Numbered from the stretch's first letter, positions 34,262 to 47,584 are shown. The stretch is DNA of 64,000 nucleotides from Membranipora membranacea (GCA_914767715.1 OU612066.1:35004283-35068282); one strand, 5' to 3'. The notes: generated by a model from the letters alone, not told the origin. Numbers and translations are program-made.

Positions 34262-36388
34262 TTATAATGGGAATATTCAGTATCTCGTAAATAAGACTTA
34301 TTGTTATGACACAGTGGTTTTGATATTCCCTGCATACAATATTAAACCACACAAAATTTATCTATTGCATGAATGAGTGAATACAATGCAAAGTTATGTC
34401 CCATGTTATGTGGCTTTGCTGGTAAAATGGGATAGTGTATAAAATTTCATAATTGAATGACAAAGCAAACGATCGAAATCAAGCACAGCAAAAATTACAA
34501 CTCTAGCTCATCCGACAGCGAGAGTGAAAATTATAGGGAGATTAATAGATCCAGTGAGAACGAGATTGAATATCATTCAGGAGGCAATTGTAGCAAATCG
34601 ACGTCGGGTCCATGTGATTATCATAGGGAAAATGTCCCTGAGGTAGTCACACCACTCAAGTTTAAATCTGTATGATTTCGGCCACTTGAAATAACCCACA
34701 GTGCTTTGACAGATACAACATTTTCTGTTAACCATGGTTACTGTTCGAGATAGAAATTGGCAATATAAAGGCAGATCAATACATCGCTAAAGGATTTCAA
34801 GGTTTTGTTTATATTTATTTGATGAATAAATGAGATTGTGGCTACATGGATTGTATTGAAGATTATAAATACTTAGTAAGATATGACATTCCAATCAAAC
34901 TCTGTCTTCAGCCGTTATGCTTTATGATTAGTGGCTTTCAATAGAATTACAATGGAAGATACAAAATTTACACATGTAGACTGGATGTTTTTCTAATTTG
35001 CACAAAAATCTAAATTAATTTGTTTTTAAATCTCGACATTTCAGGCATTAGGATGATGTTAAAATCCAAAGCATGCGATGATTAATACTGAGTGATTTGA
35101 AGTTTTGAGAATCTTTACAACAATTTTTGCAAATATTCTGACGTTTGGACTCACAAGATTTTCTCGGGTAAACTTTGTTGTTTACATCAAAAACTGGAAT
35201 TTACAAGTCACAAAGTAAATTGAAGTAAATAAAACTGTCATCTAGTTATTTCGGACTTCAGGGTGATGAAAAATGTAAATGAATTTGACTGCCTCCTAAA
35301 GAGAGGAGTATTGATAATCGTGTAAGCAGTGGAATACCTTGAGAAACTTTCTATATTATTTTACATCAGATCTTGTCCATCACAGATACTTGTCTGTGCA
35401 TCACCGATACTTAGCACATCTAAACATGGACTATCAATATTACTGACTGAGTGCAGCATGCCATATGAGAACCTATGTCAAAGCACACATCAGTCACATA
35501 GGAAATTAATTTGTCAAGTTTTTGAGTTATTTCATCAGTATGGATCTTATTTGGGGGGCTAGTGTTGGATATTATCGCAAGATTTGGTACTAACCATAAA
35601 GCATTGTATGGACCATTTTTAGGTAAATCTGAAATAAGCAAGGCTTTGTCAGCAGGAAGAATCCATTGCTCCAGTGTAATCTTATTTAAACAGAGCAAAC
35701 AAGCGCAGCGGTATGAAATGAAAATCACTCGCTTGAAAAGCTGTGGACAGGGAATGGGTCATAGTCATTGATTGTAATGTACAGTCAGTATTTATAATCT
35801 TTGGTACAGTGGTTCTTCTAATCTCGGCTTCAACATGGGCTCATAACAGAAATGAAGGTTGTTTTGATTAGCGGTCTCAACTCATTAAATTTGAACTTCT
35901 ATGTCATCGACAGACTTGTGAGTGACTTTGTCATGTATTTGCAAATGTTGTTATCTAACCACAATAGTCACTAATATTACTGTATTTCCCCCATAATAGG
36001 CTCATTACAAGTCGCCTGGACAAGTTGGGCTGTGCATGAGTAGGCAACTCAATAGTGTTAACTTATAACCCCCAAACCTACCAGACCAAGTAACCCTGAA
36101 GACTTATTTTTCATGCAAATGCATGTGTGATAGCTGTCTTAATCTCAATTCAAGCTCAAAAATGATACCAAGAACCCTGTTCCTTTACAAACACTTTAAC
36201 TGCGATAAAGAGTCAATAACAAATTGTATTAAAAATCTCAAGGGAAAATCTCCTAAATCTCTCAGCTGAATAAGTCAGCACTTCTCACTTCCCTTTATCA
36301 CACAGACTTTAAACCTGCGAGTGGTCATGGGGAACCTGGTTATCTACTCCAGAGTCATGTTGTCGTTGTTTCTTCAGGATAATACACT
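34262..36388. other. Gene-free stretch with one low-complexity ORF
   Basis: The plus open frame 34457..34675 (72 residues, Ser/Glu/Asn-rich) has a protein-like composition but no recognised domain or splice context. Overlapping frames at 35.3-35.8 kb on both strands have no support. Confidence 0.3.
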
Positions 36389-36392
36389 TTAA

Positions 36393-37899
36393 GGTAATGT
36401 CGAAGACCCGACCCGAATATAGACATATCATATACCGTTGGAAAGCTGCCGAGCTACTGAATATGAATACAACGTGATGTCAAAAGTCACATCAGACTTG
36501 TCATGCATAAATCAAACCAAGATGTTATTGTAAACATAACTGTAAACATCATGGACAGCAAAATTCATTTGAAACAATTTTCACCCCAAGCTAATTTTTC
36601 CAAGTTTTTCTGTGACCTAAATTTCACCCTTTGCTCCTCGCTAGCTCTTGTTTTTGTTCTTGTTTTTACCAATTGTCATGCCCATTTGTCAAAAAAATCC
36701 ATTTCCAAACCCCATAAATGCCCTTACTTGTGGATTTTCCGAGAGGATTACCTTTCTCTGTCCGGTGCAAAATAAATCTGCTGCATAATTATAATTAATA
36801 CGCCTTTCTGGTCAACAGGGCGGTCACCTGTATGGTTTAACTTTATGTCCGAATCATCATGTTTCATAATACTAATCAATAACTTTAGGGATTTACTTGA
36901 CCATCTGCACCTGGTGGTACCTTGCATTATCTCAGCTCGAATAAAATCCGCTTGCAATTTTTCTCCGCACAACACATGTTTTAAAGCGGATTTTCAATTA
37001 TTCGAGAATATTTTGTAACCATTTTTTTTAAAGTAATAAATAGCTTTTCTCAACATTTTTTTGGTATAAAAGCTGGAGTGGTAAAACATGTTAAACCAGT
37101 TCACCCTGAGCCACAAACCAGCACAGGTATGTTAGCTGACTAATTTTTGGTATTCGTTCTATATTTATGACTTATATTTTCCTTTTTCATTATTTTAAAA
37201 ATGAGAGTCAATTCTAGTTTTTGCAAGTCTAAAGTGAATAAATTGAGTTCTAACTTTGCTAATTTCCAAACGCTTGATCTAAAAGTTTAGTATTAATTAA
37301 CTATGTTCATAGCACAAGCAATTGAGTCTGATCTTCGCCCTGTCTGGGTTTTAAACTTTGAAGTTTTTGTTGCAGTAAATCTTAACAACATGCTAATTCC
37401 AAATAATTTAGCTGTATAAAACAAAATTTGTAATGCACAACCACTTTCAATATAACTTACTTACCTGGATTTATAAAAATCATAGCATGCTTTGGGTTTA
37501 AATTTGCAACAGCGCATCAATCACTTCACATGGAACTCTAATCGCTGGTAGAATTTCAGAGTGCTAGGTATTCGTAATTTTCAGAGTTAGCTTGCTTGTT
37601 ATTCTCTCGAGGGCAATGGCCAAGTCTTTTGGGGAATACGGAAGGCAAATTCTGTTTATTACATTATGATGAACTCAATCCATAAGAATACATTTCACAT
37701 GTTTTGAAATTTCAAGCTATCATCCTGACTCTGCAATCAGCATAAACAAAAACAGCGTTTTTCACTCCACCCCATTTCCTCACTAAAATGACACAACGTC
37801 ATCAAATCAAGTTTTTGTTCAGGTATTGATATTCAGTAGCTCGGCAGCTTTCCAACAGTATATGATATGTTGATATTCCTCTTGGTCTTTGACATTACC
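36393..37899. mobile_element. TTAA-flanked DNA transposon remnant with about 95-bp inverted ends
   Basis: Both ends start GGTAATGTC(G/A)AAGACC just inside a TTAA (36389-36392 and 37900-37903). They continue as inverted repeats through CATATCATATAC and GGAAAGCTGCCGAGCTACTG. TTAA target duplication is the known hallmark of piggyBac-type transposition. The 1.5-kb interior has no transposase frame, so it would be non-autonomous. A TATA-like box (GGTATAAAAG, about 37065) followed by ATG at 37089 and a CACAG|GTATGT donor lies inside. It points toward the transporter gene downstream. Confidence 0.75.
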
Positions 37900-38042
37900 T
37901 TAAGGTTACACACACAAGGCACTTACTCATCATCATACATAATCTATCACCAAAAGCCATTCATCAGGTCTGGTCGGGGCAGAAGGCCTACTACTATTTC
38001 GATGAAGATGATGCATGCTGTATATTTTTTCAAATTTTGTAG

Positions 38043-39734
38043 CCTACACATACAGATGCCACCTGAGAATACATTCATGAAGACTATATTCTGGCCCACA
38101 TCTGACGGTATGTGACCTAACAAGTTGATTTTCGTTACATTAATAGGTTTCTTGACATCATGAGTATTATGATTGCTTTGACATACATACCCCTCATTAC
38201 GCAATCAATGTTGTAGGTATGCCTCAGGAAGAAGATCTGCCTAATATTGGGAATGAGGCTGTTCCTGAGCATGCCGAAAAAGGGGAGTCCACATTGACAT
38301 TAGCAAGGTGAGTTGTCTAATGGATCTCTGGCAATGTTTGACCAGGGAGAATGGTTTGACTACACTACAGTCAGTCAACACATGGGCTTACTGGCCTGCA
38401 TGTCATTGCCTGCCTATGTGTAGAACCAACCATCAAAGAATAACCAAATAATTTAATACACATAACTTGAAAAAATGATAGAATCCCTGAAGAGTTGCTG
38501 TGCTGACCAGGCCCTACTGTTTGTTAACGTACGTGAGATTTGGGAGCTCTGGCTGCTGCTGTAGTTGGATTTATCGAGCATTGAATACCATAGCAACCAC
38601 TTACTGAATACTTTAATGGTTTTGTTTAGATACATAATTAAGCTCTTTCAGTTGTACAAGAAATAAGTATTAAAGTGTAAGTGGTTGCTATGGTTTTCAA
38701 TGCACTATCTGTAACTTATCTAACTACAGCAGCAGCCAGAGCTCCCAAATCTCACATAAATAATTAGACACTGACAGGTAGGGCCTGGCCAACACACACA
38801 GCAACTTTTAGGGGATTCTATTGTTGTTCAAGTTGGGTCTTACCCTGTTTGGTTGTTTTCAGGTAGTTGACTCTGAACATAAACAAAATACAAGGTTGCA
38901 AGTCCCAGGAGCCCATCAGCATTGATTGAACCAAGGAGTAAAAGATACTCCTTGATTGAACCAAGTTACAACAGTTACAATATTATTATAACCATCCATA
39001 TCATGACATAGAGATCCAGGTTTTGGAGGGAAGACTTGTGGATCTAAGTAGTATTTCCTTTGAATAGGCAAATTATATCGTCACAAGCACCAGGATCTCT
39101 TCATTTCCTTGCCAGAACAAGCACATATTGTAAGTTAGAAACTCTCTACTACTCTACCTGTGTTTCCTTGTGGGAAAGTTCACTGGATTGGATCTGTAGC
39201 GAGTCTTACATATGCTATTTGTCAATTAGGTTGACCAATCATAAGAAGGTAAAAGAAAGCCAATCAACATGCAAGATATATCGAATTGCCCAATCAGAAT
39301 TTACTTTATTGACTACACACCAACAAATTGTACACAAATAACTTCCGGCTCAGACTTACAATGGGGTTGGGAAACAAAACAATGAATAGCATTAATAATA
39401 GATGGTCCAAGGGTCAGTCAGTGGTATTTTCCCCTCACCCATATGGATTCAGCACTCATCTTAGTGGTTTGATGTACCATACCAATAGCTAATCTGTGCA
39501 CCATATCACCAAACACGTAAGTACTAAATTGCATGGTTTACTGCACTTGACTTTGGCAAGGCAGGGATTTTGAGGGAAACAGCTAACTAAATTAACTAGT
39601 ATTTATTTGTACTTCTTAGTAGTAGCTTATCAGCTTGCTAAACTTAGGCCTACTCTACCAACAGCCCCTTTATTACTCACTGCAGCAACTGATTGGCCTT
39701 TTTGAACAGCTTTGTACAAACAAAGCATCTCAAG
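38043..39734 (+). CDS. Four short exons, probable N-terminal extension of the SLC45 transporter
   Basis: Exons 38043..38107, 38217..38307, 39068..39129 and 39710..39734 each have canonical sites. They stay open and agree in phase with each other and with the main SLC45 exon at 40006, which enters in the phase left by the last of them. Translated pieces include MPPENTFMKTIFWPTSD, MPQEEDLPNIGNEAVPEHAE and QIISSQAPGSLHFLARTSTY. They read as a hydrophilic cytoplasmic N-terminus of about 80 residues from the first ATG. Long N-termini occur in some SLC45 members. The first of these exons enters in phase 2, so an earlier exon exists or the ATG in this exon is the start. A shorter protein starting at 40013 is the alternative. 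Confidence 0.55.
38464..38834. mobile_element. Fold-back element inside a transporter intron
   Basis: Arms of about 150 bp (AGATTTGGGAGCTCTGGCTG at about 38536 and its complement at about 38732), close to 85 percent identical, with a short AT-rich loop near 38620-38660. It lies between the second and third short exons of the transporter gene. Confidence 0.85.
38846..38930. repeat. Relative of the 57-kb fold-back end
   Basis: TCTTACCCTGTTTGGTTGTTT followed by GTAGTTGACTCTGAACATA and CAAGTCCCAGGAGCCCA is a diverged match to the right end of the long hairpin at 57.7 kb (CTTACCCTGTTTGGTGTTTT ... AAGTCTCAGGGGCCCA). Confidence 0.5.
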
Positions 39735-40005
39735 GTAGGCCGACCCTCTCTCGAACAAATGATTGCAGCCCCTAGGTGTCTTACTTATTAACTTATGTTA
39801 TCATACTAACTCACAGCAGCCTGGTAATAATGTACAGTGAGCTAGTAAGTCAGACTCAGTATCTGTGAACAAGCTCAATAAAATGTTGGTCATATTCGCC
39901 TAGCTATTATGACTCAATACTAGTAGCCAAGTTGTACCCTCTGACACAAACTGATGTTATATTTCAATGCGTATTGACATTGGATGTTCTCTTCGTATCT
40001 TTCAG

Positions 40006-43000
40006 CACAACAATGGACTCTTCCCAGGAACAGAATATCTCTCTCACTGTACTAGAACTTCTATACCTGAACTGTATAGTATGTGGATTGGAGCTTGTTG
40101 CCAGCGCCGCGTTAGTATATCTACCGCCGATGCTCCTCGAAGCTGGCTTTGAGGAGAAGTACATGAGTTGGGTCTTGGGACTCGGGCCAGCCCTTTGTTT
40201 ATTTGTTGTACCAATACTCGGACAATGGATGGACACTTGTACAAGTCGTTTTGGAAGAAGAATACCCTTTATGTTCTCTCTCAGTCTACTGGTATTGCTA
40301 GCCTTAGTTCTAATACCATATGCAGATCATATGGTACCTGACTCTAAAACACCAGGATCATCTCAATACACTCTACATGTTTATATGCTTGCGCTGACGG
40401 TAATTTTAATAGACTTTAGCACACAAGCTGGTCTTACCCCATGCGAGGTATTCTTACAAGATATTACTAAAGGCTTACCGATACGTGATCGAGCTTTCAG
40501 TCTTTACTCACTGATGTGTAGCGTAGGAAGCTGCGCTGGATATTTTATCTTAGCCGTTAACTGGGAGAACACTTTCCTTGGATCTGTTTTTGGTGACCAG
40601 GAGTACTGTGTATTCTCTCTCCTATTTGTCGTCTTCCTAATACTGATGGTGATTAATCTTAGAACAGCAAGCAAGATCAGAACTCGACAAAATCTCAAGC
40701 ATAATAAAAGTTCTCAAGATTTGCAACGTATCAAATCATTGACGCTTGCTGCGAACAAATCTAATCAATTAATGATCTCGGGTAAGAAAAGAGCAACATT
40801 ACCGGCGCTCAAGAACTTTTTTCTGATGATTACACCAGGCGGAATAAGATCGCTCTTTACTATCCCCTACGCCCTACGCCGCTTAGTTTACGCCAACTTC
40901 TTTGCCTGGGCAGGAGTGATGGGATTCTTATTATTCTATTCTGACTATGTGGGTGAGATCGTGTATCAAGGCAAGCCAAGTGCACCCGCAGGCACATCCC
41001 TCCGTACACAGTTTGATGAAGGCGTTAGGATGGGAAGCTTTGGACTATTTCTGCATGCGGTTCTCTCATCATTTGCTGCACCAACAATCGAGAAATTAAC
41101 ACAATACTACGGAATGAAGAAGATTCATACCAGTTGTCTTGCTATATTCACAATCAGTACTCTACTTATGCTCTTTACAAAGAATCTCATCCTTATAAAC
41201 ATACTTGCGATGACTACAGGCATCGCCTTCGCTTCATTAACTACTATACCACTCTCTCTAGTCGGCTTATATCATGAGGAAAAAGAGGTGAGTCACTTTG
41301 TCTTAATTCCAAATTTCCATAACCCTTGGCCTATGGCTCAATACGAAGCTACTGAACCCCACATAAGGTTGCTTTTGCTTGTGACTTGGTGTGGCTCATA
41401 TGTTTACAAAGATACACTTCTTAATAATCTGTTTTGTAAACACATGCCTAGGTGTTGGCCCATTGGTCCTCAAGAACAATATGCATAATTTTTTCTTCAA
41501 TGTGTATTATCTGATGAAATCAAACAATGCAGGTTCAGGAAAAGCAACAGCTTTTTGCTAACCCCACCCAGCAAACCAATGAGGGAGTTCATTGAGCAAA
41601 CTATGTAAACATTTTTACTATCAGGAGTAATTAGTCATCTCAACATGTTGATTTATTCAAATATTGGTTTCACCTTTAGAGTGAGGATATCATGCCCACA
41701 GATTTACTAAACATGATCTTGGGCAAGCCCACTACACAACTCCTAAAATCAAGGTGAAACTCTTACACAGAGACGAAATTATTATGTATTGGTAACAGTA
41801 CATGTGATCCCTGGGCCACTGACCACCCAATTACAAGGTTGTAACTCTTAAAATTCATACAACTGCAACTTTGGTACCTGGACAAAGAAATTCTAAGATT
41901 CTGATGCGCCATCCTTCTTCATAGTCTCAATGTGCTAGGTGATTGCAAGTTTATGACTTCATTTTTTTATAAAAAGGCGCCCTAAGACTGTTCATAACTG
42001 ATGACTAACCTTTGTTTGAGCATTAACTGCAGAGCCATAAACATAATACATTTATAATATGTTTATGTGTAGAGCAGTTATGCACTATGTTCATTTGTGA
42101 CTCAAGCTGAATATAGCCAGTTTCAGTTGTGTCTCTCTTGGAATAGGGCCTTGCCCATTGCATTTTTCATTGGCTTCATTTTTTTTTCTAATTTTAAACC
42201 TACTACCCTGTCTGTGTGTACCCACCTTGAGATTAAGCTAAAATTGATTAGTATAGTATAAATCATATAATGATTCTGGATTAACCACTCAAGGTCACAG
42301 TTTGAGCTTAGAATTATTAAAAAGTTTTTGATATCTGATGGTAAATCACATCGTGGCCTGAGATTTAGCATCTAATACAGGATGCATTGTAATAAAACCT
42401 GTCATTATGGTTACAATTTTGAGCTCTTGAAAAGTTAATAGGGCTATGGCTCATAATCGCTGTCATCAGCAGTTATCATTATTAAAAAAACTCTCACTTT
42501 GCTGACCAATGTGGAAAACTTTGTTCCTTCTTTGACATACAAAATTGAATTGAATGTCAATCAATCCAAATCTCTCATATATATCGCATCATTTCGGTGT
42601 GACCTTACTGATGCTAAAAATATGATACAATTCAAGAAATAAAGAATGGCAGGTAGAAGAATCCGCATTGTCAGGCATGAGCAATTTTGTGCTGCCTGCC
42701 TGTTTTTTATTTGAGCAAATGGAAATTATCCTGTAGTTTTTTTGTGAAAAATTGTCTTGAGGATGCATGTGGCCAGCCTTTCATGTCGCACTTTGATGTC
42801 ACAGGAGTAGGAGGTAGCTCAGTTGGTTAGAGCGCCTGCCATCTGACGCGCAAGCGTTGGAGTGGAGGTCTCGGGTTCGAATTCCGCTGCAGTCTACTGA
42901 CTACTGGGCTCAACTGACGCCCAGGTGGGCTCCGACCTGCCTGCCAACTGAGAGCAACTTGGCGGCCGCGCCCTTAAGGCATCTGTATTTCTCAGTCTTC

Positions 43001-44794
43001 GGACAGAGACAAACTTGCGATTTTATCCCACATTTTGACCCACTTTGGACGCCACCGATGTAAATATAGATGAAGTGAGCTGCAATTATTAAACTTGATC
43101 CCATGAGCCTCAAGACCACAGCCTTTTCAAAAGCCTGATAGTTTATGTAATGCAACAGAAAAAAAATCATAACTTATATTGCGGCTAAATAGTTTGTTTT
43201 TGAGGCGGGCGACAATCAGAATATAAATACAGCATTTATTTGTTTATTATTTCTGTACTTGGCAATAATTGAGCGGGAAGGATAGCTGCGTGACTTTCGG
43301 CGGATCTAGAAAGTACTAATGCCTATCCTAATGTGTTTTAAATTTGAATCATGTGTCCCTAGCTCTCTCATAGCATTAGTCTATAATTGTCAGGCTGCCG
43401 ATCAAACTATTTGGATTTGTTGAACTAAATATAGGCCTTATCCTGACTTCTGTTGCTCAACGGTTGTGTTTATCTTGCTATGGGCTGTGGCAACGTCTGA
43501 GTTATATGATAATGGTCGCTGATCTCATTGAAGCCCAGCCAGCAAATCTAATAGTAGGTTTGAATAGGAGCAGCTCGACAAGGCAGCCCATTGTCATCAG
43601 CTGGTACTCCAATAGACTAATTGTAAAGTGCCATTGAGTTTGTCTGTTATTTGAGTGTCCTATAATTCTGTGTGTGACATTATCCTCATGGGCTGTTGAT
43701 TCCAGTACTGAGGAATCCATTATCAACATTTGTGTGCTCATTAACCATTATCACACAAATTTACTGCAAACATCTTTATGATGTCCTAAGCAGAGCTTTT
43801 ATGATGTCCTTCATTTAGCAGCGCTTTTATGTGTTTAGGCAGTGAACTCCCTCTCCCCCCCCCTTAGGTGTTGGGTGTCTCGTCCTCAGACATCATTTAC
43901 ACTACAAGATAAGCTGTGTCAGCTGCACAAGCTGATCAGAATTGTTGTTGCGGGCAGCCATATGGGGGAAAACTTTGTAGACACTTTTAAACACTACAGC
44001 ACTATGTGGTGCTTGGTTTACCTCTCATCATGTAAAAACCCCCAACGACAACAAAAAAACATTTATTTTCCAATTGACATGGCTTGTTTTATCGTAATGT
44101 GGTTATATACTGTGATAGGGCAGCCGTCTTAATTTCATAAAAAAGAAACCCTGACACTAATAGTAGTAGTGGGTAGAAAACCAGACCAAGTACTAACTGG
44201 CATCCTATCTGCTGTTATATAATTAGTGTAAATAATCCTGTCACTCAGCCTTTTATACCTGTAATACCATCGTGAGACTCAGTGGCATGAAGTGCCTCTC
44301 AAACTGATAAGACTCCTGGACAAGGATTATAAACTGGCCTCAATAAAGGTGTTTGCTAGATCACTTCCGACTCTTTGCCTCAATCAGGGGCTGCTCTTAT
44401 TAGGGTGCTTCTGCAAGAAATTATATGATAGCCCTGGATTCGCTGCTCACAATCGCAGTGTATCATTTATTCACCTAGCAGTTTTGATTTCTGTTTTCAG
44501 ATATACTTTCCGGACTCGATGTTGAGTAGCCCACGAGGGCTCGGTACTGACATGGCGACTCTGGATACTGCATACTTCTGCTCCCAGGTTCTCCTGCTGG
44601 CGTTTATGGGATATATCGTACATCTGACAGGCACGGCAGCCATGTACCTAGTCACTTCTTCCATACTGTCGGGTATTTCCTGTTATTTTACGTATACCGC
44701 TGTTTATACGGAGGCTGACATGCCCCGTTTCAATCAACTGCAATACTCGGACAATCCTACAATCATCGTTAACAATAACAGCATTGTCTTATAG
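40006..44794 (+). CDS. SLC45-family proton/sugar transporter (MFS)
   Basis: Main exon 40006..41287 and last exon 44501..44794 join in phase 0. From ATG 40013 the protein has 522 residues, like SLC45A2/A3. Known role: a plasma-membrane or organelle major-facilitator protein co-transporting sugars such as sucrose with protons. Seen: twelve-helix type hydropathy; the signature GQWMDTCTSRFGRRIPFMF after helix 2, matching the family's D-R-C-x-x-R-W/F-G-R-R-R-P; a long basic central loop (about residues 220-280, HNKSSQDLQRIKSLT); and a C-terminal half with FLLFYSDYVGEIVYQGKP and SPRGLGTDMATLDTAYF. The 3.2-kb intron contains a SINE. The main-exon frame is also open back to 39932, but a TTTCAG acceptor lies at 40005. 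AATAAA follows at 44869. Confidence 0.93.
42804..43010 (+). mobile_element. tRNA-derived SINE, best-preserved copy
   Basis: GGAGGTAGCTCAGTTGGTTAG (A box), GGGTTCGAATTCCGC (B box), then body GTCTACTGACTACTGGGCTC, CAGGTGGGCTCCGACCTGCC, GAGAGCAACTTGGCGGC and end TTCGGACAGAGACAAA. The insertion is in the SLC45 intron, same strand. It carries a small extra insertion (GAGTG) near the B box. Confidence 0.92.
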
Positions 44795-44868
44795 TATCAA
44801 CTTTGACTTTGCTGCTGTTTTCATTTCAATCGCTTTATCAGTTTTAGTGGAAATAGCTCTTAATTTTA

Positions 44869-44874
44869 AATAAA
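44869..44874 (+). terminator. Polyadenylation signal, SLC45 gene
   Basis: AATAAA 75 bases after the stop at 44792-44794. Confidence 0.6.
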
Positions 44875-46084
44875 TGGGATGCCCTTCTCTTTTGTTTTTA
44901 CTATATATGAAGTGGGCAATAGTTTAAAAGTTTGAAAATATCTTTTCAATGCAAATGCTAATTGCTTAACAGAACCAATTTCACCTTCCTGGTCCATGTA
45001 GATTATAGTTACAGATGTAGGTTCAGGGGGTTAATGATTATTCAATGATCGACCATATGACTATTTGATCAGCTTTTCTCATATCATCATGTGAAATGTG
45101 GTCATCTGGTCATACTATATATATTCGTCCTATCCATCCTGTATTTAGGGTTAAACCCGTAGTCCTAGCCATAATTAGCAGCCGAGAAATAAATAGCTCT
45201 GCCTTACTACCAGTCGGCTCTGAACAAAACAGAAGCTTACCTTTACGACAGAATTTGGCTGTGCCCGGATGATCAGCCCTTACACTGCCTATGCATCTAC
45301 CAATCCATTGGTGTCCCCTGAAGTCAGAGATTAGAAGATATATAGGTAGCTGTAAATCATATAAAAAGGAAATAATAAAAAAAGAGGAGATTGTTGTGAC
45401 CAGAGTACCACATTGATTGGTAGAATTAATCGCTCAACACCTCCAGTTAGATAAACAAACATCTGGATGGTTTCATCTCTCATGATGCGACATTTCAACT
45501 GCCTCATATTTTCCCTCCAACTTGCTAATTTACTTATCATAATATATAATTTGATTTAGACATGACATTGTTTATTATGGTGATTCGATGCCCATGCCAA
45601 GATAATTACCTTCTAGATTATTATCCAGTGTTTTCCTGTATTAGAACATGGCTGTTGGTCGTATGCTGCCCTAAGACATGATTTTTACCATTAATCTAGC
45701 CATTGGCTTTTATCAATAGGGGAGGCGGGACCTACCCGCACCTTGGATTCAAATAATAACAATCTTAGATCTTTATTTCTTATTCTTGCTCTATTTTTTT
45801 AACTCAATACTTCTTTCTTTTAAGCATTTTATTGTGCTGTGATATTTTTTCTTCTCATTATGGACATAATAGTAAGGCCTCCAAGCTGGTGCTACTACTG
45901 ACTGAATAATATTTCTCTATCTAGATCTGAATAAACGAGTAAAAATTGTCACTCTATGACCAATGAACTCCCTCTCCCATTGTCATGTCATTGTCATGTC
46001 ATAAGTATTTTTTAATCTTTGCTATGACTGAGGAGTAAGAGTCTTTAACTCCTTGCTATGACCACAATGGAATTATAATTATAA

Positions 46085-46186
46085 GTTGCACCTAGATCAA
46101 GTTCGGCGTGTCTGGTTCGGCGTGTCAGTAGAGGGGGGAAATTCCAACTGGGGAGAAATGGATCTAACTTGATCTAAGTTGCACCA
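46085..46186. repeat. Compact palindrome related to the TTTGCCTGCATTCC MITE ends
   Basis: Arms of about 25 bp reading CACCTAGATCAAGTT and its complement; the outer part resembles the TAGACCAAGTT ends of the elements at 33 and 52.6 kb. Confidence 0.5.
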
Positions 46187-47221
46187 GGGTGTTGGTTGAG
46201 ATTTAGGCTGATTTTGATTCTAGATATTGTACAATTTGGTACATGAGTAGCCTACATGGTACTGTAACTTATTCTGATCATACATTTATCTAGTCTGAGC
46301 CCCCAGACTTTGCCCCCTGTCCGACGGCCCCCCGGAGGGGAAAAAGTCTGAGAACAATGCAGGATTTCGCTGGAGTTGTCTGCTCTTGAGTGTTATAAGT
46401 TAATCAAGGGGAGCACTAAAACTGCAATATCTATTGATTTCTATTCATGCCACCTACTATATTGCTCCAGGTATGAGAGTATTCCAGTCAGACTCTGGGA
46501 AAAGTAGCCTCATGTTTGGGAAATACTCATGAGCAGAGATATTCACTGCCAAGTAGTGAAGAAAATGTCAGACAGAATTTCTTTCATTTTGAATAAGGGC
46601 GGTCATTCATGACATTGACAAAAGGTCATACAATGTGTATTATTGGACCCTAGGCTATATGAAGTAAGATTAATGTAGAAGTAATGAGAGGAAAAATCCA
46701 AGCAAATCCTGCACAGTGCGTAGACTAACATTTATCTGATCTGGTCACTTGAGGACTTAATGTCCACCATCATTTAACTTTGTCATGAACTAATGCTATA
46801 GATAAGTGGAGCACTTGTAGCACATTTTAAAATTTAGAGCTGACACTTCTATCATAATTCATAACTGATATATATTATCATCAACAATCAACATGAATTT
46901 GTGATTTCGACTCATCAAGGAATACAGAAATTATCTAAATAATTACAGTTAGATTTAAGTATCCTGATATTGATATGACGTCAAAGTAGCCATGTTCAAG
47001 GCCAATGCATTGGAATTTGAAATGTTATGCCGAATGCTGTCATGAGGCCACGGCGATAACCTCTTCCCAAGCAAATTAAACGTGATGTACCTCTTTCTCC
47101 TCTTGTCTCTGAGAAGGACGTCAACATTCATCAATAACGTTGTGATCTAGATGCTAATTTCACGATCACAAGTATTAAACTAATTTATTAATAAACCTAG
47201 ACAGGGCACCATATACAGCTG

Positions 47222-47584
47222 AAGTGAGGCATTTAATTTTGGGGCAACGTTACGTCATTGGAAGGTGTAGAAGGTTCCAGGTTTTTGATCATAACTTAAT
47301 CGATTTCGCCCGGATTTCAATTTGAAAATTGCGTTACAATCAGCAGCATCTTGTTATCATCTAGATGCTACTTCTTCTTCAAAACATTTTTAGGCCTAAA
47401 ATTAGTATAAGACTGTTTAGGACAAGCTGCTTCATCTATTGTGATTTTCAAACTCAAAATCCGATCAAAATTGATCGAGTTATCCACGAAAAAAACTGGA
47501 TTTTGCACAGTAAATCAGTGATAGCATCATAGCTTCTACACCTTCCAATTTAGTTACGTCGCCACAATTAAGTGCCTCAGTGCT
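47222..47584. mobile_element. Fold-back MITE with inner and outer inverted repeats
   Basis: Arms CTGAAGTGAGGCATTTAAT...ATTGGAAGGTGTAGAAG and the reverse complement near 47530-47584. The similarity continues inward through CCGGATTTCAATTTGAAAAT. Outside it, AAACCTAGACAGGG (about 47198) and CCCTGTCTAGGTTT (about 47661) form a second inverted pair, so the true element may span about 47.19-47.69 kb. Confidence 0.7.

Noticed and set aside
35329-35771. Three overlapping open frames on both strands
   Set aside because: No family signature, no splice continuity; treated as chance.
42810-42895. tRNA gene
   Set aside because: It has A and B boxes, but the acceptor arms do not pair, extra bases sit between the boxes, and the same non-tRNA body follows in other copies. 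It is a SINE head.
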